Shown here in pieces: positions 52,701-63,682 of a stretch of 64,000 bases of DNA. Both the position numbers and the translations under genes were made by a program. Under the pieces are notes generated by a model. It had not been told where the DNA came from, ran no database searches, and saw only the letters and a list, made by a program, of their open reading frames with translations. Each line of letters opens with the position of its first letter. Position 1 is the first letter of the stretch. Origin of the DNA: Cucumis sativus (taxonomy: Eukaryota > Streptophyta > Magnoliopsida > Cucurbitales > Cucurbitaceae); NCBI RefSeq assembly GCF_000004075.3, contig NC_026656.2, positions 17,122,607 through 17,186,606 of the forward strand. The letters are read 5' to 3'.

Positions 52701-54829
52701 TTTTTTGAATGATTAGACAGAATGTTATAAAGTGCAATTCTTTAGAAATTAATTGAAGATAATTTTTTTTTATAAAAAAAGTCAGACATACCACTCTATC
52801 ATAATTGGGTTTGCTACATCTCCATCCCAATATTTTAAAATTGATAAATCACCCCTTTAACTACTTAATTTCCTACGGATGTATCGACAAAAATCAATTA
52901 ATTTTGGGTAGTTTATTAATTTTTGTTCTTAGCCTCTATGTTTGAAACATATATTATTTATTTATTTTTATAATTAATTGCCCTTTTTTCGAAATCCCTT
53001 AAGAGTGATTATTTGTATCTGAAGTTTAATATCTATTAGTGTTTTTAAAGCATGTTAGATTAAAGCATGTGTACTTTTGACAAGTAGGGTAAGTATGTTT
53101 TTAAACATTTCCATCATAGGGAAGATATCAGATTATTTTTTTTGTTTAAGATGATGATCTACCAGTTGAGCATGGTGTTACTTGTTTGGAGATATAGTTT
53201 CCACCTCAGCACAATAATACTGTTTAGTCTTATATATATATATTTTAAATTATTATGTTATATGTTAAAATCACGGGTGGATTTAGTGCTATCAATATTA
53301 TTAGTTGGTTCAAGGATAAATTACTCTTTCCATTCCTTCTTGATTTAGTTTTAAGTTTCACACTATTTTTGGATCAGTCACTCGTTAAAATCCTTTTCAT
53401 TAAAAACATATACTGAATTGATGGAAAGTAAGAAAATAATTGTTGGGGAATAGAATGTGAGATGTTTTAGTGAATCAACACAAGTGTAATATAAATATGA
53501 ATAATGGATGGTTTGAATTGGAAGTAAATGAATGGCGATTGGTAAAAGGAATATGAAAAATATGTAATACTCCATTCTGTATACTGTGATTTAGGTGGGT
53601 CAGGGTGAAAAAAAGAAAAAGAAAACTCGGGGCGTCGGAAAAGTGGTGGGTGGAGGAGAGAAGGGTGTGAAGGTTTAGTGTAGGTTTCAGTCTCGGATCA
53701 CATGGACTCCCGTGGTTGGCGCTGGGAAGCAGCTTTAAGGCCTTTCGCTCTCTCTCACACACGCACTGTCTCTTCAGTCTTGGGTGTTGGTTAGTGCTTA
53801 CCACTTTCTGTTTACAAATAGTCTGTTGTGGGTCTTTAAGCTTCAGTTTCATAATGTGTCTTACACGTGTGACCTGCCTGCTTCATATCTGTATCTTCCC
53901 ATTCCCACGTTCGGATCTATTTCTTTTAATTACAAAAATATAATGGTGCTCTGTGATCATTCTTGAGGGCCCTTTACTGCCAATTCCGTGTGCCCTTGTC
54001 TCTCCTGTGACTCTCCAATTGCTCTCCTCGTTTTGACCACTGGTGTTTCTACTCACCCAGAACCCTCCCAGGATACGGACTTCAATTATTTTTGGACTAA
54101 AAACTTGGTTTCCCGTCCCGTTTCGTCTTTTGTCAGTATAATACATGTCCTACTAGACTACGAGTACCCTCAAGAACTGCTATAAATTTTCATCCATGGT
54201 TTCATTAGTCGATCGTATCGTACTTTTACCTTTAATCTGGTGTGGTGTACGCATCTTCTCCCTTTCCGAGACAAGTTTTGATTACCACGCCCAATTTGTC
54301 TTCTTGGACCGAGAGCCTGCATTTTCACTCTCTCTGACAAGCTAGTCAACTAGATTCTTAAAATGTAACTTTGTTTGAACCATTTACTTTGCTTTATTTG
54401 CTTTGCTTTCTACCCTTCAACCTCTTTTCTATTGTTGTCGGAGATGCTTATGTAATTGTCTCATTTCTTTTCTAAAACACACATATTTAGCTCTGAGATT
54501 TTCCATCTTAGCTGCATTTTTAGTCTTCTCATTGTTGTAACTGTGGTTGCTTTTTAGGTTTATTCGGTTTCATCGTTCAGCATTATAATGATAGCTCCGC
54601 GTTATATAATCATAGTTTTTAGTTGTATGACTGGTTAGTTATCTGATGGTCAGTTAGTTAAACATATGAATTTAAAACTTGGCTTGAGGAGAATGATAAC
54701 ATATACTGGTACTCTAAAGGAAAAGAAAAGATAGAATAATACTATACATTTCCATCAGTTTTTCCTCAAATTTAGTTCTCTCTTTAACTTAAAAGGGGTC
54801 AGATAAATGATGTCGTATCCAGTTCAAGG

Positions 54830-54874
<45 letters not shown>

Positions 54875-57072
54875 AATGAAAATGGAAGTGTTGATTTCTG
54901 TTTTAACTAGTTTCTTAATTTTAAATAATACTATAAAATAACGAAATGTACCATTTTCTTTTTCTCAAGTACCTTTAGCACAAACAAGTACAAGAATCAT
55001 TTCTATGTTAAATTACACGTTTAACCTTTCAACCTTTTGGTTTGTATATATATATTTTTTTAACATTCTAACATATCAAATGAGTCTTTGAATTCTCAAT
55101 TTCATGTCAAGTGCTAATTTTCTAGTTTCTGTTCAATAAATTCTCTACCTTTCAATTTTGTATTTGATATGAGTTCGATTATTAACCTATTAGATTTAAA
55201 ATTCTATTGGGTTCAATCCTCGGTGAGGGTACCTAATAATTAATTTTCTACGAATCCCCTTGACATTCAAATATTGTGGGTGATGAGAGTTGTTTCGTGA
55301 TATTAGTAGCATGTAGAAAGTTACATATATAAAAAAAATGTATTTTATGTCCAAAGGAACCTTGAAATATCACATTCTATATGTAATCTATATTTGATTG
55401 ATAGATATATAGAAGGTGTAAAATCTCAAATATTTGATGGTTTGGTGTATTCTCTTCTAAAGTAGACTTGCCCTAAGAGCTTTATAGCTTGTTCATAATA
55501 ACCTAGAAAGCCCTCAAGGAAGATTTACATTCAGTAACAAGTTATCAAGCTTCTAATTTTTATGTGAGTTATACTCTTCATAGTTTCATAGCTACAATCT
55601 TTGTGACTTCACATCTTCAGGGCTTCAACCTCTGGAACTTTTGATCTTAGGAGCGTTAGCCTTCGGTTCTTCCCTTCTCAGGTGGAGCTTTAGATTTTCA
55701 TGTGGCTTACAGCGTTGGGCTCAGTCGCTTTAGGCTCAAAGATTGGGCTTGTACACCTAATTATTCGTTTGGCCCAAAATTCCTCCATGAACTTGAATTG
55801 AGTTAGACTTTTGACCTGAGCTACTTCATTTCCTCAGTCCGACCCGTTTTATAATTTCAGGCTTAATCCAGTCTCTAAATATTTGTTGAGAGCACACAAA
55901 GATTGGAATTTTTTAGAGAATATTTTCCCTCTTTCTTAAAACTCATCCCCTCAGTTTTCACTCTTAAGTTTGTCTAGCTTCCTTACTTTGCTTCTTTCAT
56001 CATTTCTTTTCTTGCTTTACAACTCCTATTTGTAGGTCAGATATCTTTAAACTTTAGCTTGAGTATTATTCTAGACTTCTCTTGGATCTAAACTATTTTA
56101 CATATTTCTGCGACATTATCCCCATTTAGAAATTCTCCTTGGATCCCAAATAAAGAGTAATTATTTCTAGATCTTTCTTCGTGCATATTTACATGCATCT
56201 TCAACATAATTATGGAGAAGTGTATTACAGATACTTCTGCTTCTACTTTCACATGCTTTTGTTTATTGTATGTATGGCTGATAATCCAGTTTTGTTTACG
56301 TGCTCATTTATGCAGACGAGGATGCCATGTCATCAGATGATGAGCTTAACTGTGGTGAGAGAGAATTGCAAGATGGTCAAATGAGGTTAGAAGACAAAGG
56401 TCTCAAAGACATGCTCTTAAGTAGATTTGGCGGTCACATTGGTACCTTAAAGCTGGAATTTTCAAAGAAGAAGAAGAAAGGAAAACTACCTAAAGAAGGA
56501 AGGAAAGTACTGCTTGAGTGGTGGGATGTTCACTATAAATGGCCCTATCCCACGGTATATTTTCTCTCGATCAGCAAATATACGAAGTGATGTTTTTAGT
56601 ACTCCTGATCTCAGTAACTAATATTAATGTAGGTTGTCATGTTATTTTATTTTTTTTGCAATAGTGAAGTTTTAGGCTATTGTGATTGATGAATGGTAGT
56701 ATGGAGCGTTGCTGGTCATGATTTGTTGCAAGAGAAGCAAGGTGTATTTCGTTGGTCGTGTTGAGGCCCCATGGAACTGAATTTTTATCTTAAACTTGCT
56801 GATTGAAACACATTTACATTGAAATTTTGTCCTAGAAAGAGTTCAGTTAAGCAATGTAATAGCAATGAAGATTATTTTATTGACGGAGTTTTTTCTCAAA
56901 CATCCAGGAAGCTGATAAGGTCGCGCTGGCAGAGACAACAGGACTTGATCCCAAGCAAATTAACAATTGGTTTATTAATCAACGAAAGCGGCACTGGAAA
57001 CCTTCTGAGAGTATGCAATTTGGAAATATGGACAATGCGGGTGAACAATTTTACGCTAGGCTTGACTCTTAA
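46783..57072 (+). CDS. Class I KNOX homeobox protein, KNAT2/KNAT6 type
   Basis: Five exons, 46783-47082, 47606-47725, 47850-47985, 56316-56554 and 56908-57072, join in phase to 319 residues. KNOX1 spans about residues 79-118 ([21 protein letters not shown]) and KNOX2 about 134-183 ([20 protein letters not shown]). The ELK region is at 215-235. The TALE homeodomain (about 236-298) has the three-residue PYP insertion and [10 protein letters not shown]. Class I KNOX factors keep shoot meristem cells undifferentiated, by raising cytokinin and lowering gibberellin, and act as dimers with BELL proteins. The N-terminal [12 protein letters not shown] and the SSDDELN linker fit KNAT2/6 best; STM or KNAT1 is less likely. 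In ELK the usual glutamate is glycine (GLKD for ELKD). Intron 3 is 8,330 bases long, and intron 4 splits the homeodomain as usual. Confidence 0.94.
48984..49145. repeat. Decayed tandem duplication, unit about 79 bases
   Basis: The block starting GCAGGTGGCGTAGATTGTTG at 48984 is echoed from 49063 by GCGGGTGGTGTAGATTTTTG. In both copies TTATC follows, then a T-rich part and an ATATG or ACATG-like stretch. The divergence suggests an old duplication. Confidence 0.5.
49660..49749. repeat. 45-base tandem duplication, two copies
   Basis: Two adjacent copies of a 45-base unit beginning ACACTTTTATGCAAGTTTAG (49660-49704 and 49705-49749). They differ at a single base (AAAGAATT versus AAACAATT), so the duplication is recent. 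Confidence 0.95.
54832..54869. repeat. Poly-T tract, 38 bases
   Basis: 38 consecutive T residues inside the KNOX intron. It could be a plain slippage tract or the poly-A tail of a minus-strand retroposed element. No clear element body was recognised beside it. Confidence 0.9.
55430..55910. repeat. Possible dispersed-repeat fragment in the KNOX intron
   Basis: A 480-base block with more C, G and pyrimidines than its neighbours and recurring CTTCA, AGCTTC and GGCTT-type words, such as ACTTCACATCTTCAGGGCTTC. The texture resembles non-coding ends of plant LTR elements, but no terminal repeats, primer site or coding remnants were seen. This is only a suspicion. Confidence 0.2.
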
Positions 57073-57944
57073 GAATGAGGTGTACATCATCGTCCAAATG
57101 GGTATATATTACATGCTTTGAAATCACTCACCATCCTAAGCCAGTAGTCTAGCATATATATATATATTATATATTCAAGAACAAACAATTGTGTTCGTTA
57201 CATTGGTGGGAAAGTATCAAAATGGCTTCCATACTTTTGTCTTGTAAATTTGTGAAAGATACATTGATTATGGAAATGTTAATCAAAGTTTGGTTGATTT
57301 CTCCGTCTGTATGTGTATAAGTAATTAGTATATGTAATCAATGTTTGGAGGAAGTAGCTTTCTCGCATTTATTTAATTTTCAGAAGTAAAAGAACCTATA
57401 GTATCAAAATGACTTCCGTACTTTTCTCTTCTTATAGTTGTTGAAAGACGGATATCCAATCCAGCACCGCACTTATAAAGATTTGTCTTAATCTTTTAAA
57501 ACAAACTCCAATGTTTTAATCAATAATATAATTGCCAGTTAAAATTTAGGTAAAAAAGAAATTATTTTAAAAACATTTTAGTTTTATTTGACAATATTAA
57601 TATGTTATATTTTGATTCATGATTATATATGTTAAAATATTATTAAGTACATAGATATATCACAGTGATTTTAAGATTATATATTTTTAAGTAGAAGATT
57701 GAGATTATAATGAATTGGTGTTGAGAGGCACATAAGAATGTAGTTGTGGTTAAGTAAGGCCCAATTAATTTGATCTTCATAACTTGTATTGTTGGTAAAG
57801 GTTAAAGTTGATAAAGTTGGATTGTTGGTTGGGAAAGATGGCAATAGGGATGTCATAAGGCATAAGCTCCGAAGTGAAATCTGATGCGCTTTTGTCCATT
57901 CCACTGGGAATCTCCCTATCCATACTTCTCCCACTGCGTTTCCA
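57073..57944. other. Spacer between KNOX and MENG
   Basis: KNOX 3' UTR, then AT-rich sequence, then the MENG promoter and short leader. No other feature was supported. Confidence 0.55.
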
Positions 57945-59488
57945 ATGTCTTCTTACCTTCAATTCCAACTCCCTCTTCCTCTTCTGCGTCACCGCCCCAT
58001 TCAATGCGCTTCCGACCGCCAGGCATTGTTCAACCGTATTGCGCCTGTTTATGATACTGTGCGCTTACTTTTACTTTCTTTTACTTTCCTTCTCCATTCT
58101 TTCCTATTTCCCTTTCCCATCTTCAATTTTTCCTTTCCTCTCTCCTTCCGTTTTAGTTGAATGACTTCCTCAGCTTGGGCCAGCATCGTATTTGGAAACG
58201 GATGGCCGTCTCCTGGACCTGGTATCTCACACCTCTTCTCCTTTTCTCATCATCACTTGTTCATTTTTCTTTATCCAACCCTTCCTAACATTTTTCTAAC
58301 AGTGCAAAGCCAGGAGACTGCGTCTTGGACATATGCTGTGGAAGCGGCGATTTGGCCTTCCTTTTATCTCAGAAAGTTGGATCCACCGGCAAGGTAACCC
58401 GACGCCCAATCTCCACTTTGTTTCTGTATCTATGTTGATTATCCTAATTCTAATTGTGATCATTCTCAGGTGACGGGTCTTGATTTCTCATGGGAGCAGC
58501 TAAGTATTGCTTCTTCGCGCCAACGTTCCCTCTCCAAACCCTGCTATGAGAACATTGAGTGAGCATTGGTAAACTTGAACAATTAATTAACATGTTGGCC
58601 TATACTATTTGGAAAATATTGAAGTAATCCACTTGGTATTTATCGATACAGTTTTGCTGCACTGAGAATTGTGATTGGTAATTGTTTGTGAAATTAACTA
58701 CCTATTACTGCTTCTGTTGAAATGAAGGTGGGTGGAGGGTGATGCACTCAATTTGCCATTTCCTGACTGCTCTTTTGATGCCATTACAATGGGCTATGGC
58801 CTACGAAATGTGGTGGATAAACGGAAAGCACTAGGGGAAATACTTAGAGTACTCAAAGAAGGTTTTTTTTTCTTTTTTTTCTTTTTTAGGAGAGGGGGGG
58901 AGGTGTATGGTATGAGTATTTTCTGATATTGGATTGTGAATTTATCGTGGTAGAAATCAGTTACAAACTTTACGTACATGTTCTTGATTAAAATGTCATG
59001 TGGTCTTTCCAGGTAGTAAGGCATCAATTCTCGATTTTAACAAGACTACACAACCCACTATTGCTGCTATTCAGGTACTTTTATGTGAAGGCCTAAACTT
59101 TTGCTGTGTGGTCCACACTTCAAATTTTGCCGAGTCTCTTCTCAGTTTGTATCTCTAGATCTCCAACTTGTTTTGTTTACTATGCAAGGAATGGATGATC
59201 AACAACATTGTTGTCCCTGTGGCATCTAGTTATGGCCTTGCTGATGATTATAGATATTTGTCTAAATCCATCAGTGAATTTTCAACAGGCAGACTCTCTC
59301 TCTAGACAGGAAAACTCCTGTTATATTTGTTATGTATTTGGGATCTTCTTTTAGTATAATCTGCTGACAAAATTTGTTATTATACAGGAAAGGAATTGGA
59401 AGAACTTGCTTTAGAAGTAGGGTTCTCGACCTCTATACATTATGAACTTAGTGGAGGCCTTATGGGAAATCTGGTGGCATCTCGTTAA
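57945..59488 (+). CDS. MENG: Demethylphylloquinone methyltransferase, plastid
   Basis: Eight exons: 57945-58058, 58157-58221, 58303-58393, 58470-58558, 58728-58861, 59013-59074, 59189-59288 and 59388-59488. They join in phase to 251 residues (about 260 in Arabidopsis). The UbiE/COQ5 fold is clear: FNRIAPVYD, then LSLGQHRIWKR, the SAM motif VLDICCGSGDLAF (D69 to G75), EGDALNLPFPDCSFDAIT, GYGLRNV, and the C-terminal LSGGLMGNLVASR. The enzyme methylates 2-phytyl-1,4-naphthoquinone in chloroplasts, the last step to vitamin K1, the photosystem I cofactor. The N-terminal 20 residues (SSYLQFQLPLPLLRHRP) are basic and hydroxylated enough for a short transit peptide. Intron 7 seems to use a GC donor (CAG before GCAGAC), because the exon otherwise runs into a stop. 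Position 60 is Cys where the family often has Gly. Confidence 0.94.
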
Positions 59489-60107
59489 ATGGGATTCATG
59501 TTTCTCTTGGTTCAGAGCTTTGAACTAGAGTACTCTGAGAATTTGATATTTGGCTTCATGTCTTTGATGCATTAAGTTCTGTGACATTTTCAACTGTGCT
59601 CTATTTCATGTAAGTTTAAGCAACAAAAAATATGTAGTTGCCGTAGACGTTCCATGTTTCGTTTGGAATTATCGCTTAAGGTTTTTCTGGTCCCTTCCGA
59701 TGCTATTGAGTTGTCAGTTTGTGGATTGTATACGGGGAATGTTATAAGTTTTCAGCCTCATTATAAAATCATCCAAATTCTTATACGTTCTTAATGTGGT
59801 AATGATAGACATTATAACTCAACATATTTTCCAATTCTGGGTAATGAACATTGAAGCTTAATTAAGTGGATGGTATACATAATGGAGTTTGAGAATTTAA
59901 ATATTGGAGAACACGAAATCACTATATGTACAGATGTCAGTTTGCCTGATAGCTTCATGGTGGCTACCTTCTGGCTAACGAATCCTTTGTCTTAATGGTG
60001 TCAGGAGACTGGCAACTTTTGCGAGGAATGCAATGCCACTTTCCATTCTTGGGAATGTTTTAGGGCTTTAGGTAAGAGAGATGGAAGGGTTCTCCGGTTT
60101 ATGGTAG
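59489..60107. other. Convergent 3' flanks of MENG and the CRK gene
   Basis: 3' UTRs of two convergent genes and a short AT-rich spacer. No other gene was seen. Confidence 0.55.
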
Positions 60108-62654
60108 TTATCTGGGATAAAACGAACTATGGCCGATTGTGGCAGTAGAAGATCCCTCCGTATTCGAATAACATCGTGAGTACTTGCATGAATCATCAAG
60201 TTCCATGGTCATCTCATCCATGAAAGGTGGTTTGGTGGGTGGAGGAAGATGCTCTTCCTCCATGGTCAGCATTCGTAGTACCTTTGACATTGTTGGTCGT
60301 AGAGATGGAATCTCCTGGATGCATAAGAGCCCTATGTGAACCACTCTCACTACCTCGTCCTGTACTTTCTTGTTATAGTGATTCTGAAGATTGAGACTTG
60401 GATCAAATAATCTCTCAATTGTGCCTGCTTGGAAATGTCTCCAAATCTATTTTACCATGTAGAAACACAAGGGAGAAGGGAGATGTCATACTACTGTTCG
60501 TAGAATTTTGCATTCATAGAAATATATGTAACGGTTTCACAGAACTTACAACAGTGACCAGACTTTCAATGTTTCCTGAGACTTGAATGCCGCTATATTG
60601 CCATCCTGTAACAATTTCTAACAAAAGCACTCCAAAACTATAGACATCAGCCTTCTCTGATAACTGACCATAAGCTAGATACTCCGGAGCCATATATCCT
60701 CTGTAGATACATACGGTAGAAAGAGGGAACATTAGTAGCTCTACAAATCTTCTATTAGCTTTCATCTAATTCAATGCATTTCAAACTGACTGAAATAGTA
60801 CTTGTTCATGAGAAAACATACAGGGTTCCTGCAACAGCCGTGCTAATATGGCTCTTGCTATCTTGGAAAGACCGTGCCAATCCAAAATCCGCTATTTTCG
60901 CTTGATGCTTTTGGTCCAGCAAGATATTACTGGCCTTTATATCTCTGTGTATGATTTTGAACTTTGAATTTTCATGTAGGTATATTAAACCTTCAACCGT
61001 TCCAGTGATGATGTTATATCTCTTATCCCAATCTAGAGCTCTACTGTTACTGGTATCTGTGTAATTTTTTGAACAAGTGAACGTACAATCTTTGAATTAC
61101 TATAATCAATGTATTTAATAGTGATAGCTGCAGTACGTACCAAAAATGAAGCGATCGAGACTCTTGTTTGGTAGGAATTCATAAACAAGAAGGCTTTCAG
61201 GTCCAGAACAACTGCATCCAAGCAACCTTACCAGATTTTTATGTTCAACACTGCTGATCATGTTTACTTCATTGTAGAAATCTGCTGCTCTATGTCTGTT
61301 ATCAAAGAAGAATCTCTTGACAGCAATCTCTCTTCCATCGGATAGGGTACCCTGTGAGGAATGAGAATGAAAAATGAACGGATTGTTTTCGGTTAAAATT
61401 GAAGATTGTAGGTCCTGCTCAGATAGAGAGGAAGAATAACTACCTTATAAACAGAGCCAAACCCCCCCTGTCCAATCTTGTTATCTAGGCTGAAATTGTT
61501 TGTTGCTTTTTCAAGGGTTGAGTACTTGAATTCCAAGTTACTATCTTGAAGAGTTTTTGCCAACTTCTTCACATCAGTTGAACCTCCTGAAGTGTAAATT
61601 ATATCATTTTAAGAGAAGAATGTCAATAAATCTCCCTCGAAGAGTTCCTCACCATGAAACTTGCAGCTTTATATTTTACCTTTCCTCTTCTTTTGAATAT
61701 ATCTGCGCTTCCAGATATAAGTGCCAATCGCCAGACCAATTATCAAAACAACAACAGAACTCAAGACTGAAACTATCAATTCAGTTCTCATGCCACCTCC
61801 TGACAAGGCATCGTTTCAAACATTGTGAGAGTGGAATAGTTGGTTAGCATACACTAAACTTGTGTCATAGGATCAGTGTTACCTCTGGAACTATTTTTAA
61901 TGTCCTGATTGAGGAAGTCTGTATTTGAATATCTCATGAAGCAGCCTGTGTTCAATGCTCGCGCTTCCGATCGTGGTAAACATCTTAACATTGAAGCAGA
62001 AGCAATTTGCAAACATGTGCTGCAAGAGCTGCGGTTCAAACTTCTCCAGCACTGACCCAGAGCATAAGCGGCAGATTCATTTGCCATCCCGGCCACAGCC
62101 ATTCGAGCTTTCGCAAAGCCTCTGTTGTCTGGTGCACCATCGACCACTTGCATCACTGCCTCCTTGGCTGCTTGCCTATAGTTGGGGTCATTTTGGGTAA
62201 AGTTCCCGCAAATTGCAGTGTCTTCAGGCCCTTTATATTCATCAAAGAAGCTATAGTTTTCGAACCTCAGGAAGCAGCCATCGATGAAAGCTCGACCGCC
62301 GTTGAAAGGGAAGCATTGGGGAAGCATTGTACGTGCTTGAGAATGACAGAGCACACATTCAAGGGATGAGAGATCTCCATGGCATTGAGCAAGCCCATAG
62401 CTGGCATCAGGTCCTGTCCCTGTACCGGCGGTTCCAAATCCTGAAGTTCCGATTTGTTGTCTAACTTTTTCCATGGAACCAAAAAAATTTGGGACGTATG
62501 CGGTGGTGTTGTGCTCCAGTTCTTTCCCGCAAATCACTCTCACAGTTTGATCTCTTGGCTTCCCTAGAGTCGAAGTTGCTTGCAGCAGAAGAAAAGTGAT
62601 GACCGAAAATAGGATATATTTGGAAGCATAAACAAGCTGTATCCCCATCCCCAT
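60108..62654 (-). CDS. Cysteine-rich receptor-like kinase, CRK2/CRK3 type
   Basis: Seven exons: 61883-62654, 61680-61799, 61444-61586, 61141-61351, 60822-61056, 60550-60700 and 60108-60446. They join in phase to 656 residues, the classic CRK exon pattern. A signal peptide ([19 protein letters not shown]) precedes two DUF26 domains with C-X8-C-X2-C at C91, C100, C103 and C202, C211, C214. A transmembrane helix lies at about 264-286. The kinase has [13 protein letters not shown]357, HRD (D454) and DFG (D472). CRKs are plasma-membrane kinases implicated in redox, immune and abiotic-stress signalling; DUF26 folds resemble carbohydrate-binding ginkbilobin. Basic residues ([11 protein letters not shown]) follow the helix as a stop-transfer. 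All catalytic residues are intact. It is tandem with a second copy at the right edge. Confidence 0.95.
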
Positions 62655-63682
62655 GGAATCTGGGGTTCAGTTGGGTCTAGAGGAAGCGGAAGAAGAAGAA
62701 GAAGAAGAAAATTGGATGACAGTTTCTGCGGACGGTGCTATTTGAAAATGAGAGGGTGATGTAATGGGAGTAGATGGTTCTAATCGCCACGAAGTCAAGT
62801 CCACGAAGGAGAAGGAGAAGGAGAAGGAGAAGGAGAGGGAGAGAACGAGACCTCTCCATTCAGTCAACAACGGCGGCTTCCTCTCTTTTCTTGCAAGCAA
62901 TTATTTTGTCTTAACTAATGAAAATGTGGTGAAAGAATACCACCTGGCCCTCGATTTTCCATTCCTCAATATCTTATAGTTGTTAAAACATTTGGAAATA
63001 GTTCTTATTAAAATTCTACGTATGGACTCGTTATCACTGTCTTTTATTAATAAATAGCAGCGAAAGATTATTCTCAAGATTATTTCATGCTTACCAACTA
63101 TGTAGGGCACTTGGCGGTCAATAAAGGGAAAAAAAGGTTGAAACCAAAATTCTGCGGATGTTGTAGAAAAAAAGGACAAGAAAAGAACCTAACCCAATCT
63201 CAACAGGCCCATTTTCTTGTATATTTTATTTATTTCTTTTGAATTGGGGGTACCAGGGTTTCAACAAATCCATGACCTTGTATCTTCGCCCGATTGAATA
63301 GAAGAGAAAAATCTAGTATTCATTTTTATAAGCCTCAAATTTAATTAGTTGAGCCTACTTTGAATTTGTGCTGCAGATTGGTTAACTTTTCTTCTTCTTT
63401 TTCCATAGAAAAAGGAAAAAGCAGTTACAAAATTTCCACGAGGAAGCAAAAAGGAATTTGGATGACACCTCCTGCTCCTCGTGGAAACGGAAATGTGGCC
63501 CATTGCAATTTACAACTGGGAACGAGTGTACATTAGAGAGTTACACTCACGTTATATATTACTTAATACTTCAAATTACAGTATTGCTGATTGACACAAT
63601 TATATTTATTGCGAATATACCTTCTCTTCTCCACCATATCCACAAAAATCCTCCTGAGGTGATACTCCAAACTATATTACAA
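62655..63682. other. Spacer between two tandem CRK genes
   Basis: Contains the promoter and leader of the CRK gene at 60108-62654 (minus strand), including a TTC repeat near 62.7 kb, and the 3' flank of the next CRK. No clear TATA box was chosen. Confidence 0.55.
62805..62834. repeat. (GAAGGA)5 repeat before the CRK gene
   Basis: Five perfect hexamer units, reading TCCTTC on the CRK strand, about 150 bases before the start codon. It probably lies in the promoter or leader. Confidence 0.9.

Larger units (their letters stand above)
47986..56315 (+). other. Giant third intron of the KNOX gene
   Basis: Runs from a GTCAGT donor to a TATGCAG acceptor. It holds no credible nested gene. Visible content is poly-T and poly-A tracts (T24 at 51723, T38 at 54832), a 45-base tandem repeat, a decayed 79-base tandem repeat, a relatively GC-rich block at about 53.6-54.35 kb, and a pyrimidine-rich block at 55.4-55.9 kb that may be a repeat fragment. 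Confidence 0.85.

Noticed and set aside
53475-53852. 125-codon minus-strand frame inside the KNOX intron
   Set aside because: Low-complexity His/Phe/Ser-rich translation with no family match. It is better explained by the composition of the GC-richer block.
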